DNA from: Siphonobacter sp. SORGH_AS_0500
GTDB taxonomy: Bacteria; Bacteroidota; Bacteroidia; Cytophagales; Spirosomataceae
Length of the DNA: 64,000 bases
Direction of reading: 5' to 3'
NCBI RefSeq assembly: GCF_002838835.1
Contig: NZ_NHPP01000006.1
Coordinates: 1-64,000 of the forward strand
Shown here: positions 1-10,900 of the stretch, in pieces
How the letters are laid out: the number at the start of each line of letters is the position of its first letter
Numbering within the stretch: position 1 is the stretch's first letter
Made by a program: the position numbers and the translations under genes
The notes under the pieces: model-generated
What the model was told of the DNA's origin: nothing
Seen by the model: only the letters and a program-made list of their open reading frames with translations
Databases searched by the model: none

Positions 1-10
1 CCGTCGCTAC

Positions 11-130
11 GGTTTGGAGTTTGGAGTTTGGAGTTTGGAGTTTGGAGTTTGGAGTTGGAGTTTGGAGTTTGGAGTTTGGAGTTTGGAGTTTGGAGTTTGG
101 AGTTTGGAGTTTGGAGTTTGGAGTTTGGAG
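11..130. repeat. Heptanucleotide tandem repeat (GTTTGGA)n
   Basis: About 17 uninterrupted head-to-tail copies of the 7-base unit GTTTGGA run almost to position 130. One copy near position 55 has lost a T. The array has no open frame of interest and lies beside other non-coding repeats. Such arrays arise by slippage and are likely variable in copy number between strains. Function unknown. Confidence 0.95.
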
Positions 131-639
131 AGATAAAAACCCATAAAGGTAGGGGAGAGGTTTGAAAATGGGAGTTATAACCCCAGCGGGGTTTAATTAT
201 CAATAGCCCCGGATGATAATCCGGGGTTTTGGGTATCCCGCTATGGCTGGTGTCTTCACCAGCCAAAAAGCATAGTAGTTGGTGTTCTCACCAACTAGGG
301 CGGAAAGGTAGGGAAGAGGTTTGAAAATGGAGACCTTAACCCCGGAGGGGTTGAATCTGGATAGCCCCGGATGACAATCCGGGGGACGGGTGGGTAGGTT
401 AACGCACTTACGAATTCCTCCCGCCCTGGCTGGTGTCCTCACCAGCCAATGATAAAAAAAGCCTAGTGGTTGGTGAGGACACCAACCTCGGTGGATGATT
501 GCCAATCCGACAAAAGCATAGCAATCAAGCATTTCAGGCAGAGAAGCGACTTCATCGCGTCTGGGTAAGAGGCGGCTTTTATTACAATTCAAATGATTTC
601 TGTTTCCTAAACAGACGCAATGAAATCACGGCTTTATCC
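131..639. repeat. Gene-free stretch packed with short palindromic repeats
   Basis: No credible gene here. The stretch holds imperfect copies of several palindrome families seen elsewhere in the window. One is GGCTGGTG-4 nt-CACCAGCC (245-264, 428-447, with GTTGGTG variants at 278-295 and 468-487). A second is CCCCGGAT-n-ATCCGGGG (near 206-226 and 364-385), usually preceded by a CCCC-(A/G)-GGGG element. A third is GCGACTTCATCGC (546-558). Matching copies occur near 38.97, 43.3-43.6, 47.95, 51.03 and 56.95 kb. A 130-codon minus-strand frame crossing this stretch is only a read-through of the repeats. Confidence 0.85.
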
Positions 640-678
640 ATAAAATAAAAAAGCGGCCTGTGGATTCCACAGGCCGCC
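640..678 (-). terminator. Rho-independent terminator of ridA
   Basis: A perfect GC-rich hairpin, GCGGCCTGTGG / CCACAGGCCGC, lies about 40 bases beyond the ridA stop. On the minus strand it is followed by a T-rich run (complement of AAAATAAAAAA). This is a classic intrinsic terminator. Confidence 0.9.
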
Positions 679-715
679 TATACTACCTCAAATCAACTGC
701 CAGCGAAAGAAGAAC

Positions 716-1090
716 TTAGTCTTCCATGGCAATTACTGAAATTTCTACCGATACATCTTTGGGCAGGCGAGATACCTGAACGGTTTCACGAGCGGGATAA
801 TCGCCGGAGAAAAATTCACCGTAAATACCATTGATTACGGTAAAGTCATTCATGTCCTTTAAGAAAATGCTGGTTTTAACAATGTTATGGTAATTCATAC
901 CAGCCGCCTGTAGGATTTCTCCGATGCTAATCATAACCTGACGAGCTTCGGCGGCTACGCCGGCTCCACTAGAGGCTAAATCGGCTGCAATCTGGCCTGA
1001 AACATATACTCTACCGTCAATTTTTATGGCTTGGGAATAAGGGCCGATGGGTGCGGGAGCATTAGGGGTAAAAATAATCTGCTTTTTCAT
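716..1090 (-). CDS. ridA: RidA family reactive imine/enamine deaminase
   Basis: This 124-residue protein has the normal RidA (YjgF/YER057c/UK114) length. RidA hydrolyses 2-aminoacrylate and related enamine/imine intermediates released by PLP enzymes such as threonine dehydratase, protecting other PLP enzymes in the cytoplasm. The family hallmarks are visible: the N-terminal PxPxGPYSQA segment (about residues 12-21), the VSGQI strand (about 30-34), and the C-terminal PARETVQVSRLPKDVSVEI block (about 98-117) containing the substrate-binding arginine. The gene stands alone, read away from the permease gene at 1297 and followed by a strong terminator. Family assignment is secure; the exact physiological substrate is inferred. 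Confidence 0.95.
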   Translation of the reverse strand: MKKQIIFTPNAPAPIGPYSQAIKIDGRVYVSGQIAADLASSGAGVAAEARQVMISIGEILQAAGMNYHNIVKTSIFLKDMNDFTVINGIYGEFFSGDYPARETVQVSRLPKDVSVEISVIAMED

Positions 1091-1296
1091 TGGTCTCGAA
1101 ACAAGTAATTAAGGAGGCAAGATATAAAAATCCTCGAAGTTCTTCGGATAAACTCGACGAGATTGATTCCTTAAAACTTTCTAATTAGAATTGAGTTTTT
1201 GTTAAAATTTAAAACAGGTCAGGTTCGTAAAAAACGCCTTTGGGGTGTCTATATTACCTAACCTTAGTATTCGGTTCCACATTTTACTGCAACGCC

Positions 1297-2412
1297 ATGC
1301 CTTCGTCCAGTCGTCCTTTGTATCACCGTATGTCGCACGTGTTGATCATTCTTACCCTTTTGACGTACGGAATCTACATTGGTCAAGAAATAATTGTTCC
1401 GCTGGCACTGGCGGGTTTATTGGCCATCCTGTTACGCCCCGTCGAAGCCTGGTTCATGAAGCGGGGTTTTCATAAAGTCATTGCCATTTGTATGACCCTC
1501 TTTCTGGCCATGTCTTTTCTAATCGCCGTTGGTTTCTTTATTTCCGTGCAAATCGCGGATTTTTCGGACGATATTCCCAAGCTTCAGGCCCATATCAATG
1601 ACTTTTACCGCGATGCCCGCCGCTGGATTCGCAGTGAATACCGGGTAAGTTACGGCAAGCAGGCCCAGTACGTAAAACAGGTGCAGGAAAAAACGCTGGA
1701 GAGCTTGCAGAGTGACGGAGCTATTTCAGCCATCTCCGGTCCATTAGGAACGCTGGCCTTATTACCCATTTACATCTTTCTGTTACTCTATTATCGGGCC
1801 ATGTTACTCAAATTCATTGTATCCTTATTCGCAGAAGAAGCGGCGGAAAAAGTCTGGGAAATCATTGGGCAGGTGAAGACCGTGATTCAAAGTTACGTAG
1901 TTGGCTTATTGCTGGAAACGCTCTGTGTAGCGATTTTAAATGCAGTAGGGTTACTGGCTTTAAAGGTTGAATACGCTATTATGCTCAGTGCTATCGCCGC
2001 CATCCTCAACCTGATTCCTTACATTGGCGGCATTGTTGCCACCATTCTGGCCGTATTAATAGCCTTCGTTAATAACCCCGATCCTGGCGTGTTACTGGGA
2101 GTTGTGGGTGTTTTTCTAGTGGTACAGTTCATTGACAATAACATTCTGGTTCCCATGATTGTGGGTTCAAAAGTCAAAGTGAATGCTCTGGTTTCTATCG
2201 TGGGGGTTTTGGTGGGAGGTGCTCTGGCGGGTGTTTCAGGAATGTTCCTTTCCATTCCGGCTATTGCTTTAATGAAGGTAGTTTTTGATCGGGTAGAAGG
2301 CCTCGAACCCTGGGGTATATTGATTGGAGACGACCAGCCCGAAGATGCCAGACAGTCAATGTTTCCGCGTTGGATGCGTTTTTGGGAACGAGCAGGGGAG
2401 AAAATGAGTTGA
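1297..2412 (+). CDS. AI-2E family transporter (PerM/UPF0118-like permease)
   Basis: A polytopic inner-membrane protein of 371 residues from the ATG chosen here. A longer frame from a TTG at 1240 exists but adds a segment unlike family N-termini. The pattern is typical of the AI-2E/PerM family: two to three N-terminal membrane segments, a soluble region of about 100 residues, then a block of C-terminal hydrophobic helices including a LNLIPYIGG motif (about residues 246-254) and a VQFIDNNILVPMIVGSKV motif. Named members export quorum signals or act as Na+/H+ antiporters, so the substrate cannot be named. The next gene starts 24 bases downstream on the same strand, so the two may be co-transcribed. 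Confidence 0.88.
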   Translation: MPSSSRPLYHRMSHVLIILTLLTYGIYIGQEIIVPLALAGLLAILLRPVEAWFMKRGFHKVIAICMTLFLAMSFLIAVGFFISVQIADFSDDIPKLQAHINDFYRDARRWIRSEYRVSYGKQAQYVKQVQEKTLESLQSDGAISAISGPLGTLALLPIYIFLLLYYRAMLLKFIVSLFAEEAAEKVWEIIGQVKTVIQSYVVGLLLETLCVAILNAVGLLALKVEYAIMLSAIAAILNLIPYIGGIVATILAVLIAFVNNPDPGVLLGVVGVFLVVQFIDNNILVPMIVGSKVKVNALVSIVGVLVGGALAGVSGMFLSIPAIALMKVVFDRVEGLEPWGILIGDDQPEDARQSMFPRWMRFWERAGEKMS

Positions 2413-2436
2413 GCCAATACCTTTTCTCCCTAGTTC

Positions 2437-3372
2437 ATGATCGAAACTGTTACTCCTGCGAAAAAGACTTTTTACCAACGCTATGCGTCCTCAGCCATTG
2501 CATTAATGTTACTGGCTTCGTTTCTGTTTGCTGGAATGACCTTGATAGCCAAGCAACTGAGTTCCCGATTTGAGGCCGTTGAACTGGTATTTTTCCGAAA
2601 CCTCGTGGGAGTTATTTCCATCCTGATCAGCTTAAGACAGAAACCCATGCAGCAGCCGGGCGGAAAGCCACTGTTGTTAATCTTTCGGGGTGTAGTGGGA
2701 ACGGCCTCTTTGTATATGCTTTTCTATTCCGTTCGGACCCTGAGTCTGGGAACGGCCTCGGCTTATCAATACACCTATCCCATTTTTTTAAGCATTCTTT
2801 CCTTTTTATTCTTCGGCGAGAAACTAAATCGTCGGGAATGGTTGGCTATCGGGCTGGGTTTTCTGGGAATTCTACTCATTTTCCGACCGGACGTTACCAT
2901 GCCCCTCCGCTGGCATTTGATCGGGCTGAGTTGTGCGATATTAACTGCCGTTTCGTACCTATCCATTCGCAGCCTGAATCGGTATTATGATACGCGGGCC
3001 ATTGTTCTTTCCTTTATGTTATCAGGGCTGATTCTCCCGGCTCTCTCTATGCTAACGGGAAGTTTGTTCCCTGACGTTAATCACTGGCTGATTGGTCGCT
3101 TCGTCTGGCCTCAGGGTTGGGAATGGGCAATACTGTTAATGATGGGACTGGCCGCTTTACTTGCTCAATTATGCATGACCCGTTCACTGAGTATGGATAA
3201 AGCGGGTCGCGTTTCAGCGGTAGGGTACTCTAATATTGTATTTTCTCTACTTTTCGGAATCATTCTGGGCGACCCCCTTCCTTCCTTCGTCATGAGTTTA
3301 GGCATTACTTTGATTATTAGTGGGGGCGTACTGATAGCCTGGAAGAAAAAAACAGATGGAAAGCTTTCCTGA
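2437..3372 (+). CDS. DMT superfamily (EamA) transporter
   Basis: A 311-residue membrane protein with about ten hydrophobic helices arranged as two EamA repeats (about residues 20-150 and 160-300), the standard drug/metabolite transporter design. The first repeat ends with the usual FFGEKLNRREWLAIGLGF-type turn (about 125-142). Family members export amino acids, purines, S-adenosylmethionine or other small metabolites; nothing here fixes the substrate. It starts 24 bases after the AI-2E transporter and probably shares its transcript. A short inverted repeat (CTGATAC / GTATCAG) overlaps the stop codon and may aid termination. Confidence 0.87.
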   Translation: MIETVTPAKKTFYQRYASSAIALMLLASFLFAGMTLIAKQLSSRFEAVELVFFRNLVGVISILISLRQKPMQQPGGKPLLLIFRGVVGTASLYMLFYSVRTLSLGTASAYQYTYPIFLSILSFLFFGEKLNRREWLAIGLGFLGILLIFRPDVTMPLRWHLIGLSCAILTAVSYLSIRSLNRYYDTRAIVLSFMLSGLILPALSMLTGSLFPDVNHWLIGRFVWPQGWEWAILLMMGLAALLAQLCMTRSLSMDKAGRVSAVGYSNIVFSLLFGIILGDPLPSFVMSLGITLIISGGVLIAWKKKTDGKLS

Positions 3373-3535
3373 TACATGCTGTCATGCTTATTAGTATCAG
3401 TTTCTGTAAAAAAGCATTAGATTTTTCTTAGAAAAAGCAAGGGTATGGTAATTAATTAAACGTCTTATAATCAGCAGTTACTAGCCTCTTTCCTACAGTA
3501 TATTATTTAATTTTTTTAATAAATCGATCAGGGTT

Positions 3536-3553
3536 ATTTCTGTTCGCAGAAAT
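3536..3553 (+). other. UUCG-loop hairpin in the fbp leader
   Basis: ATTTCTG-TTCG-CAGAAAT forms a 7-bp stem capped by a UUCG tetraloop, about 105 bases before fbp. It has no T-run and is not a clear terminator. The rest of 3373-3658 is AT-rich and shows no other structure. Confidence 0.45.
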
Positions 3554-3658
3554 CGATTGGGTCTGGGCTTTTCGAAGCTCTGCTCGTGAAATCATAGTGC
3601 TGAGTAAAATCCATATCTCTATAAACTATTTATAACCACCCAAAGACGAGCATAACCT

Positions 3659-4684
3659 ATGACTTTTCTGGATGAAACCATCGCTCTTCCCGTAGGCGTT
3701 ACTCTGGATCGCTTTATCAAACGTAACCAGGATGCTTTTCCCTTTGCTACTGGGGAATTGTCGCAGTTATTACGTGACATTGCCATCGCCGCCAAAATTG
3801 TCAATCGTGAAATCAACAAAGCTGGATTAGTGGATGTGACCGGTGCCATCGGAACGTCTAATGTTCAGGGTGAAATGCAGCAGAAACTGGATATGATCGC
3901 TCATATTCGCTTTATGCGGGCTTTACGTAATGGAGGAGAAGTGGCAGGAATTGTATCTGAAGAAGAAGAAAATATCGTAATGACGGGGAACGACGATGCC
4001 CGCTATGTGGTGGCAATTGATCCGCTCGATGGCTCTTCCAACATTGATGTAAATGTTTCAATCGGAACCATTTTTTCCATTTATCGTCGCCTGAGCCCTG
4101 TGGGAACGAAGGTACCCCTGGATGATTTTCTACAGGGTGGCGATGCTCAGGTAGCGGCGGGCTACGTATTATACGGTTCCTCAACCGTGCTGGTATACAC
4201 TACTGGACACGGTGTGAATGGATTCACTTACGAATCCTCGCTCGGTGAATTTTTTCTGTCGTATCCAACCATCAAAATTCCCGAAGATGGGTCCATTTAT
4301 TCCATTAATGATGGCAACGCTCTGGACTTTCCAGAGCCTATTTCCGATTACCTGGACACCTGCCGTACCCGTCGTTATTCTTCCCGGTACATCGGTTCAT
4401 TGGTAGGAGATTTCCACCGGAATCTTCTGAAAGGAGGGATATATTTCTATCCTCCAACGGCTAAAACCCCTAACGGAAAACTACGCTTATTGTATGAATG
4501 CTATCCGTTAGCTTTTATCATTGAACAGGCGGGCGGTTTAGCTACTGACGGTAAACAGCGATTAATGGAGGTAAAAATTAAGAATTTACATCAGCGAAGT
4601 GCTTTATGCATTGGATCAACGAATATGGTAAAGGAAGTAGAAAAAATTACGCTGCAAAAAGCAGAAATGCTGGCGGCTAAATAA
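3659..4684 (+). CDS. fbp: Class 1 fructose-1,6-bisphosphatase
   Basis: This enzyme hydrolyses fructose 1,6-bisphosphate to fructose 6-phosphate, the committed gluconeogenic step, in the cytoplasm. The 341-residue length matches class 1 FBPases. Visible signatures are the SEEEE segment (about residues 99-103), the metal-binding [10 protein letters not shown] motif (about 121-130) and the C-terminal [21 protein letters not shown] block, which carries the sugar-phosphate site and the last metal-binding glutamate. The gene stands alone between an AT-rich leader and a roughly 170-base gap. In an organism growing on pentoses such as arabinose, FBPase is needed to feed hexose-phosphate pools. Confidence 0.97.
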   Translation: MTFLDETIALPVGVTLDRFIKRNQDAFPFATGELSQLLRDIAIAAKIVNREINKAGLVDVTGAIGTSNVQGEMQQKLDMIAHIRFMRALRNGGEVAGIVSEEEENIVMTGNDDARYVVAIDPLDGSSNIDVNVSIGTIFSIYRRLSPVGTKVPLDDFLQGGDAQVAAGYVLYGSSTVLVYTTGHGVNGFTYESSLGEFFLSYPTIKIPEDGSIYSINDGNALDFPEPISDYLDTCRTRRYSSRYIGSLVGDFHRNLLKGGIYFYPPTAKTPNGKLRLLYECYPLAFIIEQAGGLATDGKQRLMEVKIKNLHQRSALCIGSTNMVKEVEKITLQKAEMLAAK

Positions 4685-4855
4685 CGGGTAGATTGACAGA
4701 AGTCAATTGCCCACTTCTACTCGTTCGGGAACTGTTTTCTACAAATTTTTATAACTTATATATAATTAAGTGTTTGATTTTCAGGGATTAATGAAATGGG
4801 TCTGCTTTTTTAACCCTTAGTATTGTGACTATCAACCACATAAAACTTATAAGTC

Positions 4856-5332
4856 ATGGAAACTACAGTAACCAACGAAAAATTAGTAGATGTTTTAAAT
4901 GATCTGGTACGTATTAATAACGACCGGATTTCAGGATACGAAAAAGCAGTAAACGAAACAGAACTCGAAGACGTAGATCTGAAGGCTCTTTTTAACCGCT
5001 TTGCGGATGAAAGCCGTACCTACCGCGATGAACTGAGCCGCGAAATCGTAAATCTGGGTGGTACGCCAACCGACGAAACGACTACTTCAGGTAAATTCTA
5101 CCGGGTATGGATGGACGTGAAAGCAGCGTTTACTGGCAAAGACCGTAAAGCGATTCTGGAAAACTGCGAGTTCGGTGAAGATGCCGCTCAGGAAGCCTAT
5201 CAAACGGCTCTCGAATCAGACGCAAACATGTCGACAGATATCCGTCAGTTAATTAGCACTCAGAAAGCTAAGCTGAAAGATTCGCATGATGCGGTGAAAA
5301 AATACCGCGATCTGCACGCTAAACTAGACTAG
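4856..5332 (+). CDS. PA2169-family four-helix-bundle protein (DUF2383)
   Basis: A 158-residue, highly charged helical protein resembling the PA2169/DUF2383 family, which folds as a ferritin-like four-helix bundle. The N-terminal half shows the family's VLNDLVRINNDRISGYEKA helix, and acidic residues recur through FADESRTYRDEL and CEFGEDAAQEAY (about residues 42-53 and 102-113). There is no signal peptide or membrane segment, so it is cytoplasmic. Members are often linked to stress responses, but no reaction is known and I cannot see a proven metal site. It is monocistronic, with its own terminator immediately downstream. Confidence 0.85.
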   Translation: METTVTNEKLVDVLNDLVRINNDRISGYEKAVNETELEDVDLKALFNRFADESRTYRDELSREIVNLGGTPTDETTTSGKFYRVWMDVKAAFTGKDRKAILENCEFGEDAAQEAYQTALESDANMSTDIRQLISTQKAKLKDSHDAVKKYRDLHAKLD

Positions 5333-5363
5333 TAGATTCATAGGCATTTTGTCTTAAAAATAG

Positions 5364-5396
5364 AAGGCGATTCCAATAATGGAATCGCCTTTTTTA
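5364..5396 (+). terminator. Rho-independent terminator after the DUF2383 gene
   Basis: AAGGCGATTCC / GGAATCGCCTT forms a perfect 11-bp stem with a 6-base loop, followed by TTTTTATT. It lies about 30 bases after the stop codon. Confidence 0.95.
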
Positions 5397-5668
5397 TTGA
5401 TAATCTGATACATAAGCGTTGAAAATAAAGCAATTTATTCTATTTAAATTTTTTTATTATTCCAAGATATAAATTTAAAATAATTAATTAATTGTTTGAT
5501 TTTAAGGTATTTAAGTAAAATTATTGGCTTTTTGTTTTTGAATATAAACGGGATGTCGTTCTTTTGAAGCAACGAATTAGTAATTAAGAATATCTAATGA
5601 TAATATGAGTTCTTTTCTTACTATCCAGCCCCGTTTTTATTAACCAAGAAGAGTCAAAAATTAAACGT
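5397..5668. other. AT-rich glmS leader, no further gene
   Basis: This very AT-rich stretch between the terminator and glmS has no open frame worth calling and no clear TAnnTTTG promoter box. It presumably holds the glmS promoter. Confidence 0.5.
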
Positions 5669-7505
5669 ATGTGTGGAATTGTAGCTTATGTGGGACACCG
5701 GGATGCCTATCCGCTCATTATTAAGGGATTAAAACGCTTAGAATATCGAGGCTATGATTCCGCAGGGGTCGCTTTAAATACCGGAGACGGTCTACAGGTA
5801 TATAAAAAGAAGGGAAAAGTAAGTGATCTGGAGGCTTCGCTAACCGATGAAAATCTGAAAAGTAACGTCGGTATCGGGCATACTCGCTGGGCTACCCACG
5901 GCGAACCTAGCGACCGGAACTCCCATCCCCACTATTCTCACTCGGGAAACCTGGCCATTATTCACAATGGCATTATTGAAAATTACGGAGCTATTAAGCT
6001 GAATTTACAGAACAAAGGCTACGAGTTTCGTTCGGACACTGATTCAGAGGTTTTCGTAAATTTTATTGAAGACATTCAGAAAGAAACGTATAGTTCGATT
6101 GAAGAAGCCATCCGGTTAGCCATGCAGGAAGTGGTTGGAGCTTATGCCATTGTAGTAATGAGCAAAGAGCATCCCGATCAGCTCATCGCAGCTCGCAAAG
6201 GCTCCCCACTGGTAATTGGCGTAGGAGAGCAAGAGTATTTTTTTGCTTCCGACGCTACACCGATTATTGAGTATACGAACAACGTTATTTACCTGGATGA
6301 CTTTCAGATTGCGGTGGTTCGCAATGGCGAGTTAACCGTCAAGAATATCGAAAATATTATTCAGTCGCCTTACATCCAGCATATTGAAATGGAACTGGAG
6401 GCGATTGAGAAAGGCGGTTACGAACATTTCATGCTCAAGGAAATTTTTGAGCAGCCGCGTTCGGTGAAAGATTGTTTACGAGGGCGGGTGAATGCTGATG
6501 AAGGCCACTTGGTTTTGGGTGGACTTCGCGAATATTTGGATGACATTGCCAAATCTCAGCGAATAGTCATTGTAGCCTGTGGAACTTCCTGGCATGCTGG
6601 GCTGGTAGCCGAGTATATATTTGAAGAGCTGGCCCGGATTCCCGTTGAAGTAGAGTATGCCTCTGAATTCAGGTATCGAAACCCGATCATCCAAGAGGGG
6701 GACGTGGTCATTGCCATTTCACAATCTGGTGAAACAATGGATACACTGGCCGCCTTAGAGCTGGCTAAGTCAAAAGGAGCCATCATTCTGGGTATTTGTA
6801 ATGTGGTCGGAGCTTCCATACCCCGCATTTCTCACGCGGGTGCTTATACCCACGCCGGACCTGAAATTGGCGTTGCTTCTACCAAAGCATTTACCGCTCA
6901 GGTGTCGGTATTAACCCAGATGGCCATTGCGGTAGCTCGTCGGAAAGGCAGTCTGCACGAAGATACCTTCCGCCGATTCCTGTTCGAACTGGAACGCATT
7001 CCCGAGAAAATTGAGAAAGTGCTAAAGAATGCCGAAAAAGTCGAGCAGATTTCAGCCTTGTTCAGCAACGCCCGTAACTTTATTTACCTCGGTCGCGGAC
7101 TCAATTTCCCGGTTGCTCTGGAAGGTGCTTTAAAACTGAAAGAAATCAGTTATATCCACGCCGAAGGTTATCCGGCGGCTGAAATGAAACACGGTCCGAT
7201 TGCTTTGATTGATGAGGATATGCCCGTCGTTTTCATTGCGACAAAGGACCAGTCTTACGAAAAAATTGTCTCGAATATTCAGGAAGTAAAGGCCCGGAAA
7301 GAAGGTAATTGCGGTAGTAACGGAAGGCGACAAGCTAATTCCAACCATGGCAGACCACGTCATTGAAATTCCGATCACGCACGAGATTCTGACGCCGCTA
7401 TTATCAGTAATTCCTCTGCAATTATTGTCTTACTATATCGCTGTCATGCGAGGTTGTAACGTAGACCAGCCGCGTAACCTGGCAAAATCAGTTACAGTAG
7501 AGTAA
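5669..7505 (+). pseudogene. glmS: Glutamine-fructose-6-phosphate aminotransferase GlmS, frameshifted near the 3' end
   Basis: GlmS makes glucosamine 6-phosphate from fructose 6-phosphate and glutamine, the first step to peptidoglycan and LPS amino sugars. The N-terminus MCGIVAYVG carries the catalytic Cys2 of the glutaminase domain (about residues 1-220). Two SIS sugar-isomerase domains follow (first from about 290, second from about 460). The frame breaks after codon 545 (7301-7303) and would end at 7366. The remaining 66 codons, including the C-terminal block ending [12 protein letters not shown], continue in another frame to a stop at 7503-7505. Restoring two bases at 7304 gives 612 codons, the normal length for the family, so a 2-nt loss is the simplest explanation. 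GlmS is normally essential, so a sequence error is more likely than real inactivation. Confidence 0.93.
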
Positions 7506-7528
7506 CAAATCTTTCATGAAGTGTTTGA

Positions 7529-7552
7529 AACCACCTGCAAAGGTGGTTTTTT
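7529..7552 (+). terminator. Rho-independent terminator of glmS
   Basis: AACCACCT-GCAA-AGGTGGTT followed by TTTT lies 24 bases after the restored GlmS stop. Its position supports 7505, not 7366, as the real gene end. Confidence 0.92.
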
Positions 7553-7911
7553 AGTGTCATAAGTAAATTTATGTGCAAAAAATATAGTAATTATTATATA
7601 AATAATCAAAATACAGTCAGTGGATAGCAAATTTCAGGGAGTTAGAGTTAGCGTGGGATAATATATTTGCATAGTAGATAAGTTCACAATTTTCTTAGAT
7701 AGTGAATATTATAAGAAGACGTCTACACCTCAAAAGGACCTGCCCAGGATTTTAACCTTTCCACTATGACTTAAAACCTGTTTTCCAAGAACCTGGAAAA
7801 ACTAACGTTTTTCTCTTCTTGAACTTCACGCCTAATTACCTCTTTTCACACTTCGCCAGGTGGAGTGAGTGGAATCCTATTGCTTACAATTACTCTATAA
7901 ACCTTATTTCT
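7553..7911 (+). promoter_or_regulatory. Leader of the arabinan import operon with a candidate -7 box
   Basis: This gene-free stretch of about 360 bases precedes the SusC gene. A sequence matching the Bacteroidota -7 consensus TAnnTTTG (TATATTTG) sits at 7662-7669; no good -33 TTTG is seen at the expected spacing. If used, it gives a leader of roughly 235 nt. An open frame from a TTG at 7819 runs into the gene but looks untranslated. Confidence 0.35.
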
Positions 7912-10900
7912 ATGCGTCGACTTTTACGGAGGAGTGACCCCTTTCGCTGGTTACTTGTATTCCTCTTCTTCAGTCTTCATCTGGCCGTAGTGCAGGCGGC
8001 AGATGTCCCCGTTTCGGGAACCGTGATTAATACCAGTGGTGAGCCCCTGGTGGGCGTAAGTGTCTTATTAAAAGGAACAACCCGTGGAGTAGTTACGGAT
8101 GTAGAAGGAAAATTCAGGATCAACGTACCGGACAGTGATGCTACACTGATTTTCAGCTTTGTGGGTTATACCCCACAGGAAATGGCGGTAGGGTCGCTGA
8201 CGCAAATGACCATTACGTTACAGCAGGATACCAAAAACCTGACCGAAGTAGTGGTGGTAGGATACACCACCCAGTCGCGGGCAACGGTAACGGGTGCGGT
8301 TGGAACCTTGAAGTCATCCGACCTGCTTCGTACGCCAGCAGTCACTACTTCTGGAGCTTTAGTGGGTAAAATTCAGGGGATTACGGCTCGTCAGGCAGAT
8401 GCCCGTCCGGGTGCCAGCACGAGCATTCAGATTCGGAACATGGGGACGCCTCTGTTTATCATTGATGGCGTTCCTTCAGATGCAGGTAATTTCAATAACC
8501 TCGGGCAGAATGATATTGATAACATTTCTATCCTGAAAGATGCTTCTGCCGCAGTCTACGGATTGAGGGCCTCCAATGGGGTAGTACTGGTAACAACCAA
8601 GCGTGGAAAAGCGGGCTCTAAGCCAGTAATCAACATCAATGGGTATTATGGCGTTCAGAATTTTACCCGTTATCCCAGACCTGCAAATGCCTATCAATAC
8701 GTTCGTGGATTGATCGAATCAGATCAGAATCAGCGAATTACCACTTCGTGGACTCCCGAAGAACTAGCTAAGTGGAAAGCAGGTACTGAAAAAGGGTATC
8801 GGAGCTTCGATTATTATGATATGGTCATGCGACCTAACGTACCGCAGTATTCTTTGAATGCCAATGCCTCAGGTGCCAATGAAACGGTAAACTATTATGT
8901 GTCAATCGGACACCTGGATCAGCAGGCTTTAATCCCAGACTATAAATTCAACCGGACCAACCTGCAAACCAACGTAGAAGTGGCTCTGGCGAAGCGTTTC
9001 AAAATTGGTACCCAGCTTAGTGCCCGTCGGGAGTTACGTAGTCAGGTGGGGGTTCCGGGGTTGGACGACTACTTCAATCCGTTCCTGAGCATCTTCACCA
9101 TGTGGCCTACGGAGCGTCCGTATGCAAACGATAACCCTAACTACATCAATCAGACTCACAACGTAAACGTAAACCCTGCTACGTATAAAAAAGATGTGAC
9201 GGGTTATGTCGATGAAGTATGGATGAACGGAAAAGGAAACTTCTACGCTCAGTACGATTTTGATTTCGGGCTGTCCGTAAAAGGAACGTATTCGTATGCT
9301 TTTACTAATTTCGATTTTGATGGATTTGAATATACGTATAATGCTTATCGTTATGATGAGCCGACGGATACCTATAACTTGGTACCGGGGGGCGGTAATC
9401 AGAATCCCTGGAGAGAACGTCGGAAACGTAATATTATCGACCGATTTGCTCAGATTCAGTTGAGTTATAACAAGCAACTGGGTGACCATAGCCTGTCAGC
9501 AGTAGCTGCGTATGAGCGGTACGATCAGGATAATAAATACATGGTTGTGCATACCGTGCCGCCCAATAACTACATCCCCATTCAGTATTTCGCCAACCAG
9601 GATTATCTGGCGGACGAGTGGAACGTACAGGCCCGGGCAGGTTACATTGGTCGATTTAATTACAACTACAAACAGAAGTATCTGGCCGAGATCGTAGGGC
9701 GTTATGATGGTTCCTTTCTCTTTGCCCCCGGCAAGCGTTATGGTTTCTTCCCTGGTGTGTCTTTGGGCTGGCGGCTATCGCAGGAACCATTCCTGAAAGA
9801 TCATACTGCCCATTTTCTGGATGATCTGAAACTTCGGGTTTCGTATGGTAAAACGGGTAGCGATCTGATTAACGACGGTTTTATTGTGGCTCCCTACAGC
9901 TACTCTCCAGGGTATAACTGGAACAGCGGAACGGCGGTATTTGATGGCAACCTGATTACAGGATTACAGCCTCGCGGATTACCTATTACTAACCTGTCAT
10001 GGGTAACCAATACCAACCGGAACATCGGGATTGATTTCTCGTTCTTCGACGGAAAATTCTCGGGTACGTTTGATGCCTTCGAACGTCTTCGTCAGGGTTT
10101 GCCTGCGGCTCGTTACGATGTTCTGTTACCCAGTGAAGTGGGGTATTCCCTTCCTAATGAAAACCTGAATTCTGATTCTCATCGGGGTTTTGAGGGCATT
10201 TTAACCTATCGGAACAAGTGGAATGATGTGCAGTATTCCTTCAGCGTCAACGGAACAGTAGCTCGTCGCTGGGATGTGCAGGGGATTTACAAACCCCGTT
10301 TTGGTAACTCCTGGGATGAGTATCGTAACTCCTGGAATCAACGCTGGGCTAACATCAACTGGGGGTACCAGGTGATTGGTCGCTTCCAGTCGCAGGCGGA
10401 AATTGATAACTACGGGGTAAACAACGATGGCCAGGGCAACCGTACCCAGTTACCCGGAGACTTCATCTATAAAGACGTAAACGGTGATGGAATCATTAAT
10501 GGACTAGACGAACGCCCCATTGGTTTTGCCGAGGGAGCCAACCCGTATGTGAGTTTTGGTATCAACAGTAGCGTTTCCTGGAAAAACTTTACGTTACAGT
10601 TTGATTTTGCCGGAGCCACCATGCAGACTTTCCAGCGGGACTGGGAATTGAAAATTCCTTTCCAGAACAACGGTAATTCGCCCGATTACATGCTGGAAGA
10701 TCGCTGGCACCGCGAAGATCCCTTCAACCCCGACAGTCCCTGGGTCCCCGGAACCTATCCTGCTATCCGCAAGGATAACCCTAGTCACGTGAATTTCCGC
10801 AAAAGTGATTTCTGGTTAACGAACGTAAGTTACATCCGCCTTCGGAATCTGGAATTGGCTTATAATATCCCGACTGAAGTGCTGAGGAAAATCAAACTTT

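Noticed and set aside
11-130. CRISPR-like array
   Set aside because: The unit is only 7 bases with no spacers and no cas genes nearby.
200-592. 130-codon minus-strand open frame
   Set aside because: Its protein is a read-through of the GGCTGGTG and CCCCGGAT palindromes and the GCGATGAAGTCGC element; composition and repeats indicate non-coding DNA.
1240-1296. TTG-started extension of the AI-2E transporter
   Set aside because: No family resemblance and a good ATG follows at 1297.
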